A stretch of 58,743 nucleotides of DNA from Clostridia bacterium (GCA_018436095.1 JAHDMJ010000002.1:1-58743); one strand, 5' to 3'; counted from the stretch's first letter, positions 32,308 to 41,048 are shown. Made by a program: numbers and translations. Notes: generated by a model not told the origin, from the sequence alone.

Positions 32308-32853
32308 ATGAAAGAGATACGGCTCCACGGACGAGGCGGTCAGGGAATTGTCAAATCCGCTGAAGTAATTGTATATGCCGCAGTGCAAGAGGGCAAATTT
32401 GTCGCTTGCTTCCCTTATTTTGGTTTCGAAAAAAAAGGCGGTCCGGTCAGTGCTTTTGTCCGGATTGATAACAAAAAAATCCGCGAAAAAAATCAAGTCT
32501 ATTTTCCCCATTGTATTATTGTGCTGGATCCCACAATTATGGGAGCCACTGACGTATTCCAAGGAGCAAGAGAGGATTGCGTGTTAGTGATCAATGCCAG
32601 GTCTGTTGATAGCTTAGATATTCCGGATCAGATCACGACCATTACTTATATTGACGCCACGGCTTTATCCGAGGAATTGTTGGGGCGTAAAGTGCCGAAT
32701 ACGGTGATGCTGGGAGCCTATGCCAAAGCCACCGGTTGGACCGATGTGGAAAAGCTGGCTGGCCGGGCCGGCGAAATTTGGGGCGAAAAAAACAGGGACG
32801 CTGTGCTGCGGGGCTATTCCGACGTAACGGTGATCAGAAGAGGGGAGGTCTAA
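32308..32853 (+). CDS. porG: 2-Oxoacid:ferredoxin oxidoreductase, gamma subunit
   Basis: A 181-residue gamma-type subunit of pyruvate/2-oxoacid:ferredoxin oxidoreductases, contributing to CoA binding and complex assembly. The N-terminal EIRLHGRGGQGIVKSAEVI is diagnostic, followed by PYFGFEKKGGPVSAFVRI. ATG 32308 is preferred, with TAGGAG at 32295; a start at 32290 would add six residues. It is first in a gamma-delta-alpha-beta order familiar from four-subunit enzymes of thermophiles and archaea. The complex oxidatively decarboxylates a 2-oxoacid to acyl-CoA, CO2 and reduced ferredoxin; pyruvate from the upstream aldolase is the obvious candidate. Confidence 0.9.
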   Translation: MKEIRLHGRGGQGIVKSAEVIVYAAVQEGKFVACFPYFGFEKKGGPVSAFVRIDNKKIREKNQVYFPHCIIVLDPTIMGATDVFQGAREDCVLVINARSVDSLDIPDQITTITYIDATALSEELLGRKVPNTVMLGAYAKATGWTDVEKLAGRAGEIWGEKNRDAVLRGYSDVTVIRRGEV

Positions 32854-32855
32854 TC

Positions 32856-33116
32856 GTGATCAAAACAAAGTATATTTGTGCCGTTGCCGAGGAGCTAAAC
32901 GATATCAATACCGGGGCCTGGAAAACCTATCCGCTGCTCCTTGATCAGGCAAAATGCATCAAATGCGGTTTATGTATCCAATATTGTCCCACCAATTCGG
33001 TAATCCGTGACGAAAAAGACGGTTTTTTCATCAGCCTTGAGTATTGCAAGGGTTGCGGCGTCTGCATCAACGAATGTCCCAGAGGAGCTATCAGCTATGT
33101 GAAGGAGGATCAATAA
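32856..33116 (+). CDS. porD: 2-Oxoacid:ferredoxin oxidoreductase, delta (ferredoxin) subunit
   Basis: An 86-residue 2x[4Fe-4S] ferredoxin-type subunit. Both cluster motifs are complete: CIKCGLCIQYCP and CKGCGVCINECP. It passes electrons from the thiamine site to external ferredoxin. The start is GTG 32856, with GGGGAGG at 32842-32848; the open frame reaches further upstream but overlaps porG. The gene is packed between porG (2 bp) and porA (1 bp). Confidence 0.92.
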   Translation: MIKTKYICAVAEELNDINTGAWKTYPLLLDQAKCIKCGLCIQYCPTNSVIRDEKDGFFISLEYCKGCGVCINECPRGAISYVKEDQ

Positions 33117-33117
33117 T

Positions 33118-34308
33118 ATGGAGAAGCTTGTAGTTGTAGACGGCAATCATGCGGCTGCTTTGGGCGCCCTGCTGTGCAGACCCGACGTGGTGGCGGCCTA
33201 CCCTATCACTCCCCAGACGCCCCTGGTTGAGCACTTCACTCAGTACATAGCAGACGGCGCCCTGGACTGTGCTATTTTGGAACCGGAGTCAGAACATTCT
33301 GCCATGAGCATATTGGAAGGGGCTTCCTTAGCCGGCGGCCGCACCTTTACCGCTACGTCATCCCAAGGGCTGGCTTTGATGTACGAGCCTTATTTTCGGG
33401 CCTCCACCATGCGGCTGCCTATCGTTATGGATATTGTCAACAGGGAGATGATTTCCCCCCAGACTATCTGGGGAGGGCCTCAGGATTCCCTGTCCGTGCG
33501 GGACGCAGGCTGGATTCAAATTTACGTTGAAGATAATCAGGAGATTTTGGACATGAATGTGCAGGCTTTCAAAATTGCCGAGCATAAAGATGTGCTATTG
33601 CCTGTTAATATCTGTTTTGACGGTTTTTACCTTTCTCACATGACAGAAGGCGTACTGGTCTGTGAGCAGGAGAAAGTAGACGCCTTTTTGCCCAAATACC
33701 TGCCGGAGCATGTGAAGCTGGACCCTGAGCGGCCTATGGCTGTGGATCCGCTGACGCCGGGGGCCTATCTGCAATATTACCGGGAGCTCCATATGCAGGC
33801 TATGGATAATGCGAAGAAGGTGATCCAGCAGGTCAATGATGAGTTTGCTCAATTATTTGGGCGCAGCTACGGCGGTTTGGTAGATACTTACCGCCTTGAG
33901 GATGCGGATTACGTGTTGATAACCATGGGCTCTCTAACCGGAACGGCCCGGGTAGCAGTGGATTACGCCCGCCAAAAGGGTGTTAAAGTTGGGATTTTGA
34001 AGCTGCGCAGCATCCGGCCTTTCCCGAAGGAGCTTGTCCAGCAGTATTTGAAGGGCCGTAAGGCTGCCGGCGTGGTGGACCGCAACGTCAGCTTTGGCTG
34101 GCATTGTGGCATCACCTATTTGGAGGTACTGTCCGCCATGGGCGGCGCACTGAATATGCCGTTGTTGCCCTTTATTGGAGGCTTGGGAGGCGAGGACCTG
34201 ACTATCGAGCTTTTGGCTAAAGCAATCGACTATATTGTTGCGGCAGGTAAAGGTCGGTATAACACGCCTCAGCAGGCAATTTGGCTGGTAAAGGGGGAAG
34301 AGGAATGA
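33118..34308 (+). CDS. porA: 2-Oxoacid:ferredoxin oxidoreductase, alpha subunit
   Basis: A 396-residue alpha subunit containing the pyrimidine-binding domain and the central domain. Signature segments: AAYPITPQTPLVEHF, the catalytic-site Glu region LEPESEHSAMSILEGASLAGGRTFTATSS, and MRLPIVMDIVNRE. The C-terminal part carries the domain II transketolase-like fold (VGILKLRSIRPFP). Whether pyruvate or another oxoacid is used cannot be told from sequence. AAGGAGG lies before ATG 33118. It overlaps porB by four bases (ATGA). Confidence 0.92.
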   Translation: MEKLVVVDGNHAAALGALLCRPDVVAAYPITPQTPLVEHFTQYIADGALDCAILEPESEHSAMSILEGASLAGGRTFTATSSQGLALMYEPYFRASTMRLPIVMDIVNREMISPQTIWGGPQDSLSVRDAGWIQIYVEDNQEILDMNVQAFKIAEHKDVLLPVNICFDGFYLSHMTEGVLVCEQEKVDAFLPKYLPEHVKLDPERPMAVDPLTPGAYLQYYRELHMQAMDNAKKVIQQVNDEFAQLFGRSYGGLVDTYRLEDADYVLITMGSLTGTARVAVDYARQKGVKVGILKLRSIRPFPKELVQQYLKGRKAAGVVDRNVSFGWHCGITYLEVLSAMGGALNMPLLPFIGGLGGEDLTIELLAKAIDYIVAAGKGRYNTPQQAIWLVKGEEE

Positions 34309-35234
34309 GGGCTGCAGAGATGAAGACTATCAAGATGAGCGCAACCGATAAAATGCTGGCTTATGCCGATATGGTGGCTCCGGGCATTACCTCCTGTGAG
34401 GGCTGCAACGTGGAGTTGACCATGCGTACGGTGCTCAAGGTACTGGGGCCAAACACCATTGTGGCCATCCCCCCGGGTTGTATGGGCGGTGTGCAGACGG
34501 TGGGCTGGGAAGACAGGATGGGTACAAAAATCCCGGTGTTTTTCCCGCTGCTGGATAATACCGCATCCATGCTGGGCGGCATCAAGAAGTATTATGAGCA
34601 TATTGGCCGTCATGTAAATGTGGTGGCCTTTGCCGGCGACGGAGCCAGTGTGGATGCCGGTTTTCAAGCCCTCTCAGGAGCTGCCGAGCGGGGAGATAAT
34701 ATCATTTATATCTGTTATGACAATGAAGGATACATGAATACGGGCTTTCAGCGCAGCGGCTCTACCACAAAAGGCTCCTGGACCTCCACAACACCGGTGG
34801 GCGCCGCTCACAAGGGTAAAAAGACCCACCGCAAGGATGCGCCAATGATTATGGCTATGCACGATATTCCTTACGTGGCTACAGCTTCGCCGGCTTATAT
34901 CCCGGATTTGATCGCCAAAGTGGAAAAGGCTATGCAGGTTCGGGACGGTATGGCTTACATTCATGTATATAATGCCTGTTCCACCGGCTGGGGCTACCAG
35001 CCATGCAAAAGTATAGATATTTGCCGCCGTTCGGTGCAGACCCGCTTTTATCCGCTGTATGAGGTGGAGCACGGAAAATTCAAGCTTTCTTTGGATATAA
35101 AACAGCCAAAGCCGGTGAAAGATTTTCTCAACCAGCTAAAAAAATTTCGCCATCTAAGTGAAAGTGATATCCTGGAGATACAAGAGTTGGTTGACCGCCG
35201 CTGGAACCGGCTGCTGGGCCTTTGCCAAATTTGA
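34305..35234 (+). CDS. porB: 2-Oxoacid:ferredoxin oxidoreductase, beta subunit
   Basis: A 309-residue beta subunit that binds thiamine diphosphate. The GDG...N cofactor motif is visible as FAGDGASVDAGFQALSGAAERGDNIIYICYDNEGYMNTG. Cysteines for the proximal [4Fe-4S] cluster are CEGCN near the N terminus, together with others in PPGCMGG and YNACSTGWGYQP. ATG 34305 overlaps the porA stop (ATGA). Its stop lies 1 bp from the stop of the convergent second Crp/Fnr gene, with no room for a terminator. Confidence 0.93.
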   Translation: MRAAEMKTIKMSATDKMLAYADMVAPGITSCEGCNVELTMRTVLKVLGPNTIVAIPPGCMGGVQTVGWEDRMGTKIPVFFPLLDNTASMLGGIKKYYEHIGRHVNVVAFAGDGASVDAGFQALSGAAERGDNIIYICYDNEGYMNTGFQRSGSTTKGSWTSTTPVGAAHKGKKTHRKDAPMIMAMHDIPYVATASPAYIPDLIAKVEKAMQVRDGMAYIHVYNACSTGWGYQPCKSIDICRRSVQTRFYPLYEVEHGKFKLSLDIKQPKPVKDFLNQLKKFRHLSESDILEIQELVDRRWNRLLGLCQI

Positions 35235-35235
35235 T

Positions 35236-35931
35236 CTACCGGGAGAGGCCCAGTCCGTTTATCATATCGGAAAGCTTCTGGTGATCATAAATATACAGAC
35301 GCTTGTTTTTTTTCTCAAGGATACCCTCAGCTTTGAATTTACTGAGGATTTTGGTTACTGTCTCCCGGCGGATACCTAGATAATTCGCTAAATCCTGATC
35401 TGTAGTCGGCAGATCGACGACAATAGCGCCGGATTTATCCTTGCGGCCAAAATCATTGATCAAGCCTTGAATTACAATGGCCAGATGGGTTTTGTTGTCG
35501 AAGAAGGTCAAATACTCCACCTGTGCCGTAAGAATGCGGATTTTCATGCTCATGGATATAATCATCGATAGGGTGAACTCCGAATTCTCGGCGGCAATAC
35601 GTTTGAAATCGCTGCGGCTGATCCGGATCAGCTTTGTATTCGTTATGGCTTGGGCTGACGCCATGCTGTCGATATTGAGAAAAAAGCTGTTTTCGTTGAT
35701 GAATACTCCCGGATTTAGTACGCTGAGCATCTTTTCTTCGCCTCTGATGTTCGTCATTGTGATTTTGACCAGGCCTTCGACGATATAGTACAAATAACGG
35801 TTCTTTTGGCCTTGATCAAAAATGAAAGTGTCTTTTAAACAAGCTATCGTTGTCAGGGATGGATCGGTGGAGAGGTAATCAATAAAAGACTGGCGGTTGA
35901 TCCAAAGAGAATGGATGTCAATGGCGGACAT
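35236..35931 (-). CDS. Crp/Fnr-family transcriptional regulator, copy 2
   Basis: A 231-residue regulator with the same layout as copy 1: beta-roll effector domain (YLYYIVEGLVKITM, NPGVFINENSFF), long dimerisation helix, and a C-terminal winged helix with recognition helix IRRETVTKILSKF. This recognition helix is even closer to that of CRP (SRETVGRIL) than copy 1. The canonical cAMP-binding residues are absent. ATG 35931 has AAGGAGG five bases upstream; the frame could extend to 36021 without a good ribosome site. It is transcribed away from the second hydroxyacid dehydrogenase. TTGACA-N17-CAAAAT on the minus strand near 36004-35976 could be its promoter. Confidence 0.85.
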   Translation of the reverse strand: MSAIDIHSLWINRQSFIDYLSTDPSLTTIACLKDTFIFDQGQKNRYLYYIVEGLVKITMTNIRGEEKMLSVLNPGVFINENSFFLNIDSMASAQAITNTKLIRISRSDFKRIAAENSEFTLSMIISMSMKIRILTAQVEYLTFFDNKTHLAIVIQGLINDFGRKDKSGAIVVDLPTTDQDLANYLGIRRETVTKILSKFKAEGILEKKNKRLYIYDHQKLSDMINGLGLSR

Positions 35932-36063
35932 GGCGGCCTCCTTAATCAGCAAGGGCAGATTAATGATACACTCGGAATTTTGACAGAGCAAAACAGGTAT
36001 GTCAAGTGTAGTGATGCCCAATTAAAAACTTATTAGTTGCCATTTGGAAAGGGAAGGATACAA

Positions 36064-37047
36064 ATGAAGATTTGCTTTGTGGATAAACAATGGCTGTCAA
36101 AGGAGACCATGGAGATACAGCGGCGGGCCTTTGAAGGAAGAGGCATGGAAATTACCTTTCATGACTACACATCTCCCCAGGAAATTATTCAGAATAATCG
36201 GGATGCCGCTGCTCTGATGGTGGTGGCGGTGCCGATTACCCGCAATGTTATTGAGGCAATGCCTAATCTCAAGTTTATTGGCCGCTGCGGCATCGGTTAC
36301 GATTCGGTAGATTTGGAGGCCGCCACTCAGAGGGGCATTGCCGTATGCAACGTGCCGGATTACTGCGCTCATGAAGTAGCCAGCCACAGCCTGGCCCTGG
36401 CCTTGGCCCTGCGCAGGCAGCTTTTTCCTTTCGCAGCCCGGGCCAGAGCCGGAGGTTACGGCCAGGGCAGCGGCTATCCGGTGGAACGAATAAAAGGACA
36501 GGTATTTGCTTTACTGGGTTACGGGCGAATTGCCCGGGAACTTGCGGCCATGGCCCGGGGAATCGGTATGCAGGTAGCAGTGTATGATCCTTACGTGAAA
36601 GAGATCAGCGATTCCCATACAACATTATATGCCGATATCGGCGAAGTGCTGGACAGGGCGGATATTCTATCCGTGCATACGCCTTTGACGCCGCAAACCA
36701 GGCATATGCTGGCAGCTCCCCAGTTTAAAAGGATGAAAAACACAGCTATATTGATTAATACCTCCAGAGGCCCGGTAATCCATACCGGGGATATGATGGA
36801 AGCGCTGAAAAAAGGAGAAATTGCCGGCGCCGGGCTGGACGTCTGTGAAGGCGAGCCCCTTGGAGCGGACCATCCGCTGCTGCAGATGGAAAATGTTATT
36901 TTTACACCTCATGTTGCCATGTACTCTGAGGCGGCAATGAAAGACTTGCATAATAAATTGACGGGACAAGCCTTGGATGTATTGCAAGGCCGTTATACGG
37001 AAAATATTGTGAATCCTGAAGTCAGGAACTATGGGGTCTGGTTGTAA
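36064..37047 (+). CDS. D-isomer-specific 2-hydroxyacid dehydrogenase, copy 2
   Basis: A 327-residue NAD-dependent dehydrogenase of the same family as the gene at 26457. The cofactor motif is ALLGYGRIAREL, NTSRGPVIHT carries the catalytic Arg region, and FTPHVAMYSE the catalytic His. The start ATG 36064 follows GGGAAGGA. It precedes the second TRAP operon (dctP 32 bp downstream). The order is dehydrogenase then TRAP, the mirror of the first copy, where TRAP precedes the dehydrogenase. An oxoacid reductase role is inferred. Confidence 0.87.
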   Translation: MKICFVDKQWLSKETMEIQRRAFEGRGMEITFHDYTSPQEIIQNNRDAAALMVVAVPITRNVIEAMPNLKFIGRCGIGYDSVDLEAATQRGIAVCNVPDYCAHEVASHSLALALALRRQLFPFAARARAGGYGQGSGYPVERIKGQVFALLGYGRIARELAAMARGIGMQVAVYDPYVKEISDSHTTLYADIGEVLDRADILSVHTPLTPQTRHMLAAPQFKRMKNTAILINTSRGPVIHTGDMMEALKKGEIAGAGLDVCEGEPLGADHPLLQMENVIFTPHVAMYSEAAMKDLHNKLTGQALDVLQGRYTENIVNPEVRNYGVWL

Positions 37048-37079
37048 TATAGCCAAATATGAGACAGGAGGACGGAAAG

Positions 37080-38108
37080 ATGAAAAAGGCAGGAATAGGG
37101 ATTTGTTTAATGTTGGCGATCATATTTGTTCTGGGCGCTTGCGGAGGCTCCGCAGCCCGGGAGGGGCAAGGCTCCAATGTTGCCCCCCAGGAAAAGGTGC
37201 ACATTACGGTGGGCCATGCCGGTTCCGAGGCTACGCTGATGCATCGGGCCTGGGAGGTATTTAAGAAAGAAGTAGAAGAGGCCTCCGGCGGAAAAATGAC
37301 CGTTGAAATCTATGCCAACGGCCAACTAGGTGGTGACCAGCAGTTGCAGGAGGCTGTGCAGAACGGTGATCTGATCGCTACCGCATGCAACACAGCGGCA
37401 TTAACCGGCTTTGAACCAAAGCTTGGCGTATTTGCAACACCTTTTTTATTTGCCGATAACCAGGCCGCCTATGAGCTTTTAGATGGTGAATTTGGTGATA
37501 AAATGCTGAATTTAATGGAAGAAAGCGGCTTTAAGGGGCTGGGTTTTTATGAATCCGTCCATTTCCGGGTGCTAAGCGCCAACAAACCTGTACATACGCC
37601 TGACGACTTGAAGGGCGTAAAAATCAGGGTGATGCAGAATCCGATTCATATTGCCATTTGGGAAGCCCTCGGCGCCGGTCCCACATCTATACCTTTTTCC
37701 GAGCTTTATACCGCTTTGCAGCAGAAAACCGTTGACGCCCAGGAGAACCCTTTGGAGCTGATTGTGGCGCAACGCTTCTATGAAGTACAGCAAGCGGTGA
37801 CGTTAACGAATCATCTTTTTTCCGTCGGCATGGCCACAATGAACCTGGATTTCTACAACTCCCTGTCTGCCGAACAGCAAAAGATTGTGGATGACGCTAT
37901 CGAAAAGGCGGTTGCCTTCCAGCGTGAGGCTGGAGCCGCTGAATATAAGGATTATTTAAAAACGCTGCAAGACGCCGGCATTGAGGTCGTGACGCTGACG
38001 CCCCAGGAGCTGGAGCTATTTCGGGAAAAGGCCAAGGCTGCCTATCCGGTAATCGCAAAAGAAGTAGGGCAGGATTTATTGGATGAGTTGTTGGCTGCCA
38101 CAAAATAG
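37080..38108 (+). CDS. dctP: TRAP transporter substrate-binding protein (DctP), system 2
   Basis: A 342-residue receptor with a lipoprotein signal (lipobox FVLGAC). DctP features: VGHAGSEATLMHRAWEV, EIYANGQLGGDQQ, KIRVMQNPIHIAIWEALGAGPT with the carboxylate-binding Arg, and FSELYTALQQKTVDAQENP. These regions are close to those of system 1, so both probably bind related organic acids. ATG 37080 follows CAGGAGGACGG. It starts dctPQM of system 2, directly after the second hydroxyacid dehydrogenase. Confidence 0.93.
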   Translation: MKKAGIGICLMLAIIFVLGACGGSAAREGQGSNVAPQEKVHITVGHAGSEATLMHRAWEVFKKEVEEASGGKMTVEIYANGQLGGDQQLQEAVQNGDLIATACNTAALTGFEPKLGVFATPFLFADNQAAYELLDGEFGDKMLNLMEESGFKGLGFYESVHFRVLSANKPVHTPDDLKGVKIRVMQNPIHIAIWEALGAGPTSIPFSELYTALQQKTVDAQENPLELIVAQRFYEVQQAVTLTNHLFSVGMATMNLDFYNSLSAEQQKIVDDAIEKAVAFQREAGAAEYKDYLKTLQDAGIEVVTLTPQELELFREKAKAAYPVIAKEVGQDLLDELLAATK

Positions 38109-38133
38109 CAGCTATCCCGAAGGGAGAGATTCG

Positions 38134-38619
38134 ATGAAAATTATCGGCAGAATCGATGACCACCTGGAAGAGGTGATGCTGGTCTTTTTAATGGCCTATT
38201 TCGTGTTTGTCGTAGTGGCGCAAGTTATTGCCCGTTTTGTGCTGCAGGTGCCGGCTGCCTGGACCGAGGAAACCGGACGCTATGCCTTCATCTGGCTTAC
38301 TTTCATCGGCGCCAGTTACGCCACAAAAAAAGGTATGCACATCCGTATGGATGTTATCGAAAGTTATTTAGGTCCGATAGCCGCCAGAAGGATGAAACTT
38401 TTATCTATGCTGATTTTTTTAGCGTTTTTATTGATCATGAGCGGAATAGGCCTCAGCGTATGTCAAACATTATTGGTCAAGCCCCAGAAAAGTCCGGTGC
38501 TGGGGCTGCCGATGCTGGCGGTGTATGCCGCCATGCCGGTGGGGATGATCTTGTCCGCCATTCGAATGCTGCAATGGTTCTACCTGGAGCTATATAAAAA
38601 GAAAACCGCCGGCATATAG
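38134..38619 (+). CDS. dctQ: TRAP transporter small membrane subunit (DctQ), system 2
   Basis: A 161-residue protein with four predicted membrane helices and the DctQ signature PAAWTEETGRYAFIWLTFIGASYATKKGMHIRMD. It couples the receptor to DctM. AAGGGAG precedes ATG 38134; the start is 25 bp after dctP and the stop 14 bp before dctM. Same length as its counterpart in system 1. Confidence 0.92.
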   Translation: MKIIGRIDDHLEEVMLVFLMAYFVFVVVAQVIARFVLQVPAAWTEETGRYAFIWLTFIGASYATKKGMHIRMDVIESYLGPIAARRMKLLSMLIFLAFLLIMSGIGLSVCQTLLVKPQKSPVLGLPMLAVYAAMPVGMILSAIRMLQWFYLELYKKKTAGI

Positions 38620-38633
38620 GAAAGGAGTCAGGT

Positions 38634-39917
38634 ATGGCTGTAGGTATATTGTTCATCGCCTTTTTTGCGCTGTTGGCCTTAGGTGTTCCGGTAGCGGGAT
38701 CAATAGGCCTGGCATTGCTGGTCAACGGCCTGGCCGGTTCCGGTATTGCCCCGGCTTATATTGGGCGTTCTTTGATACAGGGGTTGGATTCTTTCACTGT
38801 TCTTGCGGTTCCCTTATTTATTTTAGCCGGCGAGATCATGGGGCAGGGCGGCATCTCAAAGCGCCTGTTCAATCTGGCCAATGCAATGGTAGGCAAGTTT
38901 ACCGGCGGCGTGCCAATGGCTACGGTGCTGACCTGCATGCTGTTCGGGGCAATTTCCGGCTCCGGGCAGGCCACTTTTGCGGCGGTAGGCAGCATCATGA
39001 TTCCGGAGATGGAAAGGCAGGGTTACGACAAGGGTTTTGTCACCGGACTAACCGCTTCCTCAGGCGGTCTAGGCGTATTGATCCCGCCCAGCCTGCCTAT
39101 GGTGATGTATGCTCTTGCGGCTAATTCATCCATCGGCACAATGTTTTCCGCAGGTATTTTACCAGGGATTTTATGCGGTTTGGCCTTGATGATTTATGCT
39201 TATCTCTTTTGCAGACGCCATCCGATTTCGGGAACAAGCTTTACCCCGACAATGGGCGTATTTCAAAGTATTAAAGAGGGCTTTTGGGCTTTACTGACGC
39301 CGGTGATTATTCTTGGAGGAATCTACGGCAGCATTTTTACCTCGACGGAAGCAGCCGGCGTTGCCGTGGTATACGCTTTGATTGTCAGTATATTTGTCTA
39401 CCGCACCATTGTGCTGAAGGATTTGCCGCGCATTTTTCTGCGGGCTGCGGCGCTGAATGCCCCGATTTTATTAATCGTCGGCATTGCTACGGTGCTGGGA
39501 CGAGTACTGGCTATGCAGAAAGTTCCCACAATGATCGCCAGTGGTATTTTGTCGGTTACCACATCCGGGATATTGATTATTATTTTGATCAATATTCTGC
39601 TTCTCATTGTTGGCATGTTGATGGAGACTTTGGCTGCTATTGTGATACTGGCGCCTATTTTGCTGCCGATCATCGATGGGATTGGCATGAGCCCGGTGCA
39701 CTTTGGCGTAATTATGGTGGCAAACCTGGCCATTGGTTTTGTAACGCCGCCTGTGGGTACAAATCTCTACACTGCCGCAGCGCTGACCGGCATCCATGTC
39801 AAAGATCTGACTAAAGCGATCATTGGGCTAGTTTGCGCTCTTTTAATTGCCCAAGTTTTACTGGTAATGTTTCCGCAAATATCCCTGTTCCTGCCCAGGT
39901 TGTTTGGCCAGCTCTAA
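38634..39917 (+). CDS. dctM: TRAP transporter large permease (DctM), system 2
   Basis: A 427-residue permease of about 12 helices. Conserved DctM segments are present: VLAVPLFILAGEIMGQGG, LFGAISGSGQATFAAVGS, GGLGVLIPPSLPMVMY, and VANLAIGFVTPPVGTNLYTA. It ends the TRAP 2 operon. No terminator with a T-run follows; instead a palindromic repeat element with a 19-bp hairpin begins about 30 bp downstream and may act in its place. Confidence 0.95.
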   Translation: MAVGILFIAFFALLALGVPVAGSIGLALLVNGLAGSGIAPAYIGRSLIQGLDSFTVLAVPLFILAGEIMGQGGISKRLFNLANAMVGKFTGGVPMATVLTCMLFGAISGSGQATFAAVGSIMIPEMERQGYDKGFVTGLTASSGGLGVLIPPSLPMVMYALAANSSIGTMFSAGILPGILCGLALMIYAYLFCRRHPISGTSFTPTMGVFQSIKEGFWALLTPVIILGGIYGSIFTSTEAAGVAVVYALIVSIFVYRTIVLKDLPRIFLRAAALNAPILLIVGIATVLGRVLAMQKVPTMIASGILSVTTSGILIIILINILLLIVGMLMETLAAIVILAPILLPIIDGIGMSPVHFGVIMVANLAIGFVTPPVGTNLYTAAALTGIHVKDLTKAIIGLVCALLIAQVLLVMFPQISLFLPRLFGQL

Positions 39918-39948
39918 TCCGGCTAATCTGTGCAGAGCAGGAGCAAAA

Positions 39949-40151
39949 TGTGCAAAATTGCAGGTTTGTCGTCGTTCGCATAGGCTAACTGTGCAAAATT
40001 GCAGGTTTGTAACCCCCTAAATCACGGTTTCGGAACAAATTTGGCCTGAAAATAGGGTTTTTACCCTGTTTTCAGGCCAAATCATCTACTACAAACTTGA
40101 AATTTTGCACAAAAGGCCTCTCGCCAGAGTACAAACTTGAAATTTTGCACA
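39949..40151 (+). repeat. Palindromic element with paired 21-bp motifs around a 19-bp hairpin
   Basis: TGTGCAAAATTGCAGGTTTG occurs at 39949 and 39990 (forward), and ACAAACTTGAAATTTTGCAC at 40091 and 40131 (reverse). Between them ATTTGGCCTGAAAATAGGG (40039-40057) pairs with its complement at 40064-40082. The F-F-hairpin-R-R order, with 41- and 40-bp spacing, is the same plan as element A but with a different motif version. It fills the gap between dctM and the MBL gene; no gene is present. Confidence 0.8.
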
Positions 40152-40181
40152 AAAGGCTCTAGTACCAAGTAGGTATAGATT

Positions 40182-41027
40182 CTATTCCCCTTCCACCACA
40201 GTGCCTACATGGCAGAAGAAGAATTTTTCTTTGAATTCCTGGGACAGCCCCATGGCGGCAATATCTCCCGTGCAGTGAGAGACCCCCAGCCGCTCGATAT
40301 TAAAGCCCTTCAGAGCCTCGATGCTCTTTTCCCGCTGTTCCGGCGAGGCAGGTCCCAAATGGGTGCCGCCGATCACCGTATGGATACGCTTTTCACCGGT
40401 TTTTTCTATGGCATGGTTCAGGATATTGATGATGCCGGCATGGGAGCAGCCCAGCACCACAAAAAGGCCTTTTTCCGTCTTAATGACCAAAGACTGATCG
40501 TCGGGCAGGGGATCCTGTACATAGTCGGATTCGCAGCCGCAGCCGCAGGGAATGACCTGGTCCAAATCCCCGGTTTCGAAATCGTTTTTGCGGGGCACCT
40601 CCCCGGTAAGATACATGCCGGGGACGACTTCGCTGAACTCTGTGTTGTAAACGAAGCTGGCGCCCTGGGATTCCAAGGCAGGCTTGGCAAAGGGGATGCC
40701 GATGTATTTGACCTTGCCTCCCCGGGTCATGTAGCTTTCTTTGAATAATTCGGGGTGGCTGTAGACCTTCACCTTGCCGGCGGCGGTGACGGCGGCAAGC
40801 AAACCGCCGGTATGGTCGATGTGGTGGTGGCTGAGGATAATGCCTTGAATGCCGGACAGATCCTTTTTGAAATAGTGGGCATTGTTGATTAAGGCCAAAC
40901 CCTGGCCGGTGTCAAAAAGGAAGTTGCCCTGATCAGTCTCCAGAAAAACCGACCAGCCGTGTTCGGCCAAAGCGCCTATATTGCTGTAGACGCAGTTTTC
41001 GCATAATACCGTAGCTTTAACTTTCAT
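40182..41027 (-). CDS. MBL-fold metallohydrolase
   Basis: A 281-residue metallo-beta-lactamase-fold protein of the branch often annotated as 7,8-dihydropterin-6-methyl-4-(beta-D-ribofuranosyl)aminobenzene-phosphate synthase-like. The metal motif is ILSHHHIDHTGG, with further ligands in VLGCSHAGI and the C-terminal GVSHCTGD. FLFDTGQG near residue 40 is typical. The true reaction is unknown. AGAGGAGAAAA precedes ATG 41027. A MarR-type operator at 41049-41068 overlaps the promoter region, and the MarR gene lies just upstream on the same strand. Confidence 0.83.
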   Translation of the reverse strand: MKVKATVLCENCVYSNIGALAEHGWSVFLETDQGNFLFDTGQGLALINNAHYFKKDLSGIQGIILSHHHIDHTGGLLAAVTAAGKVKVYSHPELFKESYMTRGGKVKYIGIPFAKPALESQGASFVYNTEFSEVVPGMYLTGEVPRKNDFETGDLDQVIPCGCGCESDYVQDPLPDDQSLVIKTEKGLFVVLGCSHAGIINILNHAIEKTGEKRIHTVIGGTHLGPASPEQREKSIEALKGFNIERLGVSHCTGDIAAMGLSQEFKEKFFFCHVGTVVEGE

Positions 41028-41048
41028 TTTTTCTCCTCTTTTCTAAAA

